Shown: positions 23,501 to 32,500 of the stretch, in pieces | How the letters are laid out: each line of letters opens with the position of its first letter | How positions within the stretch are numbered: the first letter of the stretch is position 1 | Origin: Microbacterium terrisoli | GTDB taxonomy: Bacteria > Actinomycetota > Actinomycetes > Actinomycetales > Microbacteriaceae | Direction: 5' to 3' | Assembly (NCBI RefSeq): GCF_030866805.1 | Contig: NZ_CP133019.1 | Span: forward strand, 1,054,001 to 1,118,000 | DNA length: 64,000 nucleotides | Position numbers and translations under genes: made by a program | The notes under the pieces: generated by a model | What the model was told of the DNA's origin: nothing | What the model saw: the letters and a program-made list of their open reading frames with translations, nothing else | The model's database searches: none

Positions 23501-26500
23501 CCGGCCGACGGCGCCGACGAGGCGACCGTGGTCGGCACGGCCGGCGACGACGTGTTCCTGCTGCGGCGCACCACCTGCATCGCCGGCGAGCAGGCCGACC
23601 GGCCCGCCTTCGTCGCCCTGGTGCACGGCACGGTCGATGGCCTGCGCGCCTCGCCCGCGACCGGCACCGGCGTCGAGCGCATCGCGTACGACACGGCGCT
23701 GAACGGCCGGCTCGCGGTGCTCGCGGGGGCAGGCGATGACACGTTCGCCGTCGACGACACATCCACCGCCATCACACTGGACGGGGGCGCCGGGGCCGAC
23801 ACCTTCCAGATCGGGCAGCTGTTCGGCACTCCGCGCGACGCGGCGGCAGGCCTTTCGCCGGACGACGTCTTCCCGCGGCTGATGCCGACCACGCGCGGCT
23901 ACCTCAGCCCCGGCACCGGTGCACCGCTGGTCGCCCTGGGAGGCACCGGCGACGACAGGTTCACGGTGTACGCGAACCAGGCCACCGTGCGGCTGGAGGG
24001 GGAGGACGGCAACGACCAGTTCGTGGTCCGCGCCTTCGCCCTGGCCAAGACGAACGCCGATGGCACGATCCGCCTCGACGCCGACGGGGTCGCGATCCCC
24101 GACATCGGATCTTCCACCGCGGCCGCCCTCGACATCCGCTCCGGCGGCGGCGACGACGAAGTCCGCTACGTCATGAACGCGCCGGTCTCCATCGATGGCG
24201 GCACCGGGTACGACAAGCTCATCGTGCTGGGCACCGAGTTCCCCGACGACATCGTCATCACCGCCGACGGCATCTTCGGCGCCGGTGCCACCGTCACCTA
24301 TCGCACGGTCGAGTCCGTCGAGATCGACGGACTCGAAGGCTCGGATCAGTTCTTCGTGCAGTCCACGCAGGGCGGCGTCGCCTACCGCGTGATCGGCGGC
24401 CTGGGCAGCGACAGCATCAACGTCGCCGGCGACATCTCCACCGACATCGCCGTGCGCGACATCGAGGGCGCCAGCGGTGCCGTCAACCACCTCGTCAGCT
24501 CGGCCGACCCCGACTACGACGGCATCATCGCCGGCGGCATCGACCTGCACGTGGCGGGAGTGAACGAAGGACTCGTGGTGATCACCGAATCCGGCGGCAC
24601 CACGGCGGTCACCGAGGGCGGCGGCGCGGCGGCCTTCGACACGTACACCGTGCGGCTGTCGAAGGCGCCGACGGGAGCCGTCTACGTCACGGTGTCGGCG
24701 GCGGGGTCGGATGCTGCGGAGTCGGCCGCCGGCGGTGACACGATCTGGCTCTGCACCGGCACCGCGGCCCAGTGCGCCGACGCTTTCGCCGACTACCGCC
24801 GCCACGTCATCGACGACGGCGAGCCGAAGGTCGAGCCGCAGCGCGCGGTCGTGCTCACGTTCGACGCGGACACGTGGAACATCGCCCAGACCGTGCACGT
24901 GTACGCCGTCGACGACGCGCTGCCCGAGGGTGACCGCGTCGTCGCGATCGGGCACACAGTGATCGCCCGTGACGCGGACGACCGTGCCGCCGGCTTCGAC
25001 GGGGCCGTCGTCCGGGATGTCGCTGTGCTCGTGCGCGACAGTGACACACCCGGCGTGAACGTCGTCGAGATCGACCCGGCCACCGATGCCGAAGACGGCA
25101 CGAACCTCGTGCTCGAAGGCGTCCACGGCTTCACCGACGATGTGCTGGTCTCGCTGGCCTCGCCTCCGTCGGGCGCCGTGAAGATCCGGGCCGACGTGCC
25201 CGACGGGCGCCTCGTGATCACCAGCGCCGACGGTCGGTACGACGCCGCGACCCGTACGATCACGTTCGCCGCCGGCGACACCGCCTCGGTGCGCCTGACG
25301 ATCGGCGTCACCGACGACACCGTCAGGCAGGACCCGGCATGGCTGCGACTGGTGCTCACGCGCGTCTCGGGCCCCGTCGGCTACGTGTTCGACGCACGCA
25401 CCCTGTACGTCGACGTGCGCGATGACGACTCGCCGGGTGTGATCGTGCAGCAGAGCGGCGGCGAGACCACCGTCATCAGCGGCGGGCAGGGCGACGACTA
25501 CACGATCCGCCTCACGCACAAGCCCACGGCCGATGTCGTCGTCGCGATCGAGCCCGACGGTCTGGTCGACGCCGTGCTGGGCGGTCGGGTCGCGCTGCGG
25601 GCGGTCGGTGCGAGCGGGCGCGGCCTGTACACGGGCACCGTGACCATCGACTCCACCTCCCGGCGCATCACCCGCGCCGACGGCGGCAGCTTCTTGGCGG
25701 ACGGCTTCGAAGAGGGCCAGCTCATCTCGTTCGACGGCGGCGCGACGGTGTACAAGATCGCCGTCATCCGCGGCACGAACGCCACGAAAGACGACGTGCT
25801 CGAGCTGACCGCGACCGGCGCGCTGTCGAGTCTCTCGGGTGCATACACGATTCGCCGCTATGCGGCGGCGGTGACCTTCACCCCCGACGACTGGTATCTG
25901 CCGGTCACCGTGGAGCTCGTGGCCGACACCGCGTTCGCCCTGCCCGCTGTGCGGCAAGGCGTGAAGACGTTCGCGGTGCAGCCGCACCTGCTCTCGCAGC
26001 TGGTGGGCCCGCTGTCGGTCGAGGGCGGCGTGACCGGCGCCGACCGGTCGCTGCACACCGGCATCAAGCTGCCCGGCGAGACCGACGGCCTGCTGCCGGG
26101 CATCGCCGCCCAGCCTCCCGAGAACCGTCAGATCGACATCCTGAACATCTTCGACGACTCGAGCATGCAGGACCAGAACCGGGTCCTGACCTCGACGAGC
26201 CTGACCGGCACCGGGCTGCCCCAGGGCTATACCGTCGGCGGTGCCACGGCGTTCGGCGAGCCGGCCACGGTGCCCGGCGGCATCTCGTTCGGCCGCATCA
26301 GCGTCACCGCGGGTGCCGACGGCACGGTGACCGGCATCTCGACGGATGCGGCGCTGTCCACCATCGAGGTGCTGAACATCCTGTTCGGGCAGGGCAACGA
26401 CCGTCTGCTGATCACCGGAACCCTCAACGCCGCACCCGAAGACGACGGCGACCCGACAACAGATCCGAACCCGCCGGCCGCGCACGGAGTGCTCACCGTC

Positions 26501-29500
26501 GTGCACGGCGGCGGCAACCAGTACGTCGACGGCGTGATCGGCGGCGACACGATCATCGTCACCGGCGGCGCCGGACCCGATTCGCCACTGGTGGTCTACG
26601 GCGACACGTCGCAGGACGGCGTCTGGTATTCAGGGGCGCCCGACCGGCAGGATGCGGGAGACTTCGGCTCGCAGCCCTACGACTCCTTCCCCGGCGTCGC
26701 CGACGAAGACGAGCACTTCCTGCTGCCGTTGGCCAGCCCCTACGCGCACGCCGGCAACGATGTGATCGACGCGAGCGCCCTGTTCCGGGATGCCGCAGCC
26801 GCCGCCCTGCCCACTGTCGGGCTGATCGCCTACGGCGGCGAGGGCGACGACACGATCATCGGAAGCCAGACCGGCGACTACCTCGCCGGCGGGTCCGGGA
26901 ACGACACGATCCAGGGGCAGCGCGGCCGCGATCAGATCTACGGCGACTCGGGCGTGAACGTGGACATCATCACCCGTGCGCTCACGATCGCGACCGTCAA
27001 CGCCAGCGCAGCCCCGAACGCCGACGGCCTGGCCACCGGCGATGACGTGCTGCACGGCGAGGGAACAGGCAGCGCCGTTGCGGCATCCACCGCCGACGAC
27101 GTCGACATCGTCTTCGGCGACCACGGCGTCGTCACGCAGGACGTCGCCGACGCCCGCACCGACCTCACCGGCCCGCCGGTGTTCGTGCGCCTGCAGACGA
27201 CTGTGCGGGTGACCTCGATGCACACCGTCCGACCCGCCGACGGCGGCGCCGACGTCATCACCGGCGACATCGGCGACGATTGGATCTTCGGCGGCAACGG
27301 CACCGACACCATCGCAGGCTCCGACGGCCTCGACACCATCCTGGGCGATAACGGCTCCATCGTGCTGGTGCGCCCCGACGGGCTGATGCGTCTGGTGACC
27401 ACGACCGACCCGACTGCGGGTGCCGCCGACGTCATCACCGGCGACGCGGGCAACGACCTGATCTTCGGCGGCACCGGGTCCGACACCGTGGCAGGCTCCG
27501 CCGGCAAGGACCTGGTGTTCGGCGACCACGGCCAGGTCGCCGCGACCGTCGCCTACCAGGGCGGCATCGGCATCCGGCTCGACCTGCTGCCGGTGAACCT
27601 GCCGGTGGCCCAGCACCCGTTCGTGTGGACCTCGATCGACACCGGGGCAGCCGAGGGCGGCGCGGCCGATCTGCTGCGCGGCAACGCCGGCGACGACATC
27701 GTCATCGGCGGGCAGGGCGCCGACCGCATCACCGGCGGCGACGGCGCCGACGACCTCATCGGCGGACACAACGTCGCCGGCGGCAGCGACACCGGGGACT
27801 TCATCGACGGCGGTGCCGGAGACGACGCGATCGCCGGCGACAACGCCGACCTGCTGCGCACCGGCGGCATCGCGAGCCTGCGCTTCCAGACGCTGACGGC
27901 GACCACGATCTTCGTGACCGACACCGGGTGCCCGAACATCGCGGCATCCGGCCCGTGCGGCGCGGCGCCCACCACCGGGTACGACGACCCGCGCGGTGCG
28001 CCCGCTCGCACCGTGCAGCTGTTCGACCACGACACGTCCACCGTGCCCGGGGTGTACGGCGATGACGTCATCGCCGGCGGCGCCGAAGATGACGTGATCT
28101 TCGGTCAGCTCGGCGACGACTGGATCCAGGGCGACGGGTCGGTCATCGACGACGAGGGCGCCACAACGATCGACATCCGCGTCACGCGCCGTTCGGTCGA
28201 GGACTGGGCAGGTGCCCGGCGCGACGGCGACGACTACATCGAAGGCAACGGCGGCGACGACGTGATCTTCGGCGGCCTGGGCCGCGACGACCTGGTCGGC
28301 GGCAGCTCCGACATGTTCAGCCTCACCACGCCCGAGCGTCGTCCGGACGGCTCCGACACGATCTTCGGCGGCGCCGGCACCCGCCTTGAGCGCAGCAACC
28401 TCGGCGACCTCAGCGCGAACGGCCACGCGCACGACAGCGACGTGATCCTCGGCGACAACGGTGACATCTTCCGGCTCGTCGTGCAGGGCCCTGCCGTGCT
28501 CGACGCGATGACACCGTCCACGACGTTCCTGCGGTTCGCGTACGACACCTACAGCGGCACCGATCGGCTGCTGCCGCGTGCCTACGCACTGCTGGACTAC
28601 ACGCCGGGATCGCCCGTCGGCATCGGCGCGGCCGACCTCGTGCACGGCGAGAGCGGCGACGACACCATCCACGGGCAGCTCGGCGACGACGTGCTGTTCG
28701 GCGAGGGCCAGGACGACGACCTGTACGGCGAATGGGGCAACGACCGCCTGTACGGCGGCAGCGGCTCTGACGGCATGCTCGGCGACGACGGCGTCATGCG
28801 CACGAGCCGCAACGGCATCGCCGAACCGCTGTACGGACTGACCACGGCCGACCAGCAGTCGTACGCGTCGATCCCCGGCCCGTTCACCGGCGCCGACCTG
28901 TACGTGAGCGGCCGCATCTTCAAGCGCGTCGACCTGACCACCTGGATCGACGGCGCCGTCGGCAACAACGACACCATGTACGGCGGACTCGGCGACGACT
29001 TCATGCACGGCGGCGAGGGCAGCGACGCCATGAGCGGTGCCGAGGCGCTGCGCGTCTTCTACAACGCCGATCTGCTGCGCGGCGCTCTGACCCGCCTGGC
29101 CACCGAGCTGCCTGTCGTCGACACCGACCCGCTGCACTATGACCCGACCACCACGAAGTTCGCCGACTACGACGCCGACGACCCCTGGGCGAAGATCCCC
29201 GGCTTCCTGCTCAACTTCGACGCGTACGTCGTCGACGAGCGCACCGGGCTGCCGATCATGGTCGACGGGCAGACGGTGAAGAGCCACGACGGCCGCGACA
29301 TGATGTTCGGCGACCTGTGGCACGACTGGCTCGTCGGCGGCACTGACTGCGACTGGCTGTTCGGGGGCTGGGGCGATGACCTGCTGCAACTCGACGACAA
29401 CCTCGAGACCGCGGGCGGAGCCAACACGGACCCCGAGAACGACGACCCGCGCTTCCGCGACGGCGACTTCGCCTACGGCGGCGCCGGGCGCGACGTGCTC

Positions 29501-32500
29501 ATCGCCAACACGGCGCAGGACCGCATGTTCGACTGGTCGGGCGAGTTCAACAGCTTCGTGGTGCCGTTCAGCCCGTTCGGCACCCCGACCGTCAACCGCA
29601 CGTTCAGCCCGCACGCCCGCGACTTCATCCGGGCGCTGGGCGACGCCGCCGGCGCCGACACCGGGCCCGCGATCCCCGCCGGCGAGCCGTTCGACGAGAT
29701 CGCACTGGTCGAACCTGACGACGCGGCCTGGGGCGACCAGCACGGCGGACCGCGTGACCCGCAGCCGGGCAACATCCCCGGCGGCGGTCGCGACGACGTC
29801 GGCGGCCCGCACCTCGGGTGCGGCTGCGACGGCACGGGCCTCGGCGGCACACCCACCGTCAACGTCGTCAAGTACGTCAACGGCGACGACGCGAACCAGA
29901 CCGGCCCGGCGCTGGCCATCGGCGCCCCCGTCACCTGGACGTACGAAGTGAGCGTCGTGGGCGCGGCATCCGCGCAGCTGACCGGCATCCACGATGACAA
30001 CGGCACCGCGGGCGCCACCGGCGACGACTTCGACCCGGAATATGTCACCGGCGACACGAACGGCGACGGCTGGATCGACCCGGGCGAACTGTGGCTGTTC
30101 CGCGCCGCCGGAATCGTCCAGGCCGGCCGCTACCTGAACACCGTCACCGTCACCGCGCTCGGTGCCGACGGCACAGCCGTGGGCGACACCGATACGGCCA
30201 CCTACACCGGCGTGGATGTCGATGGGGCGGCGGTGCACGTCGAAACCGCCGTGAACGCGGCCGACCCGTGGCATCCGACCGTTGCCGAAGACGCCGACCA
30301 GCCCACCGGTCCGCAGCTGACCGTGGGCAAGACCGTCGTGTTCACGTATCTGGTGAGCGCTGCGGGAGCCACGCCGATCTCCGGGGTCGTCGTCACCGAC
30401 GACAACGGCACCCCCGGTCTGGCATCCGATGACTTCACGGCCGTGTTCATCGGCGGCGACACCGACGCCGACGGCCTGCTCGAGACAGGCGAGATCTGGC
30501 TGTTCCGCGCCGAGCGCGTCGTGCGCGAAGGGCAGTACACGGCGCGCGGATCGGTCGCCGGCACCGCCGGCGGCGTCGACCTCGACGATGCGGACCCGGT
30601 CAACTACCAGGGAGCGCCGGCCGGCGTGCTGGTCGTGAAGAAGGCCGTGAACGCGGCATCGCCCCTCTCTCCCACGACCGCCGACGAGGCCGACACGGCA
30701 GCAGCGGCGAAGCTGATCGCCGCCGGCGCCGCAGTCGTGTGGACCTACCGGGTGTGGAGCACAGGCGGGGCGCTGCGCGATGTCGCCGTCACCGATGACA
30801 ACGGTTCGCCGGACTTCTCGGATGACGACTTCGACCCCGTGTACGTGTCGGGCGACACGAACGGCGACGGTGTGCTGGATCCCGGCGAGGTCTGGCTGTA
30901 CACCTCGCTGGGCGTGATCGCATTCCCCGCCGAGCGGGGACTGTTCGGCAACACGGTCGGAGCCACCGCGCGCACCGAAGCCGGCGACGCGGTGCAGGCG
31001 TCGGACGCCGCTTACGGATTCGGCACGGTGATCACACCCCACGTCAGCAAGACCGTGAACGGTGTGGCCGCGCCCGCGGCGCCCGGGCCGACCGTTCCCG
31101 CCGGAATGACGCTGATCTGGCGTTACCAGGTGACCAACACCGGCAACATCGGCGGCGTCGTCGCTCTGTGGGACGACAACGGCACGCCGGGCGACGTCAG
31201 TGACGACTTCGGGCCCGTCTACGTCTCGGGCGACACCGACGGCGACGGCCTGCTCGACCCCGGCGAGACGTGGCTGTACACGGCACAGGGAGTCGCTCCG
31301 CTGGGCGCCTACGCCAACGTCGCCACCGCCACTGTCACACTGGCAGCGACCGGGCAGAGCGGAACGGCCACCGCCATCGCGCACGTGTTCGGCATCGCGG
31401 TGCCGCCCACCGGTCTCACCGTCGACAAGCGCGCGAACGGCGTCGCCGGCACGACCCTGCAGGTCAAGGCCGGCTCGACCGTCGCCTGGACGGTCGCGGT
31501 CCGCCTGATCGACGGCTCGCTGCCGCTGCAGGGCACGATCGTGATCGACGACCTCGGCACGGCCGACACCGGCGATGACGTCGTGCTGAGCCTGACCGGG
31601 GGAGACACGGACGGCGACGGGGTGCTCGACCCCGGCGAGACGTGGCTGTTCTCGTATTCGCTGCCCGCCGCAGCGGGGCTCGTGTGCAACACTGCCGCCG
31701 CCGGGGCGCACGACCAGTACGGCCGCGCGTTCGTCGCGCAGGACTCGGCGTGCGTGTTCGGCTCTGCCCCCGGCATCCGCATCAAGAAGGCCGTGAACGC
31801 AGCCGACCCGTGGCACCCGACGGGCATCGACGACGCCGACGGTGCCGGAAAGCAGTTCCTGACCGGCACGCGCATGGTCTACACGTACCTGGTGACCAAC
31901 ACCGGCAACGTCGCGCTGACCCTCGGAGCGTTCGCCGACGACAACGGCACAGCGTCCGATGCATCCGACGACTTCACGCCCCGGTACGTCGGCGGCGACA
32001 CGGACGGCGACGGCCTGCTGGATGTCGGTGAGATCTGGCTGTTCACCTCGGACGGGGTGATCACCCGCATCGCACGCACCGCCGGGGTCACCAACGTCGT
32101 GCGGATCACCGCCACCGCGACCGACCCCGCGCTGAGCGTGTCGTCCTCCGATTCCGCAACCTACCGCGTGTCGGCGACCGCCGAAGGGCTCACACCCGGC
32201 TTCTGGAAGAACAACGCCCTGTCGTGGGATGCCGCAGCCTGGCCGCGAAACCCCGATGGCACGCTCGTCTACCGCCCCGATCAGACCGTCGGCAGCGTGT
32301 TCGGTGCGGCGACCGGAGCAGTGGCGTCGATGACCCTGCTGGATGCGCTGAGCGCCGGCGGCGGGGGAGTGAACGCGATGCTGCGCGCGGCGGTGGCGGC
32401 CCTGCTCGGGTCCGCCCACCCGGACGTGGCCTACCCGCTGACCGTCGCGGGTCTGATCGACGCAGTGAACGCCGCGCTGGCCGACGGCGGCAAGAAGACG

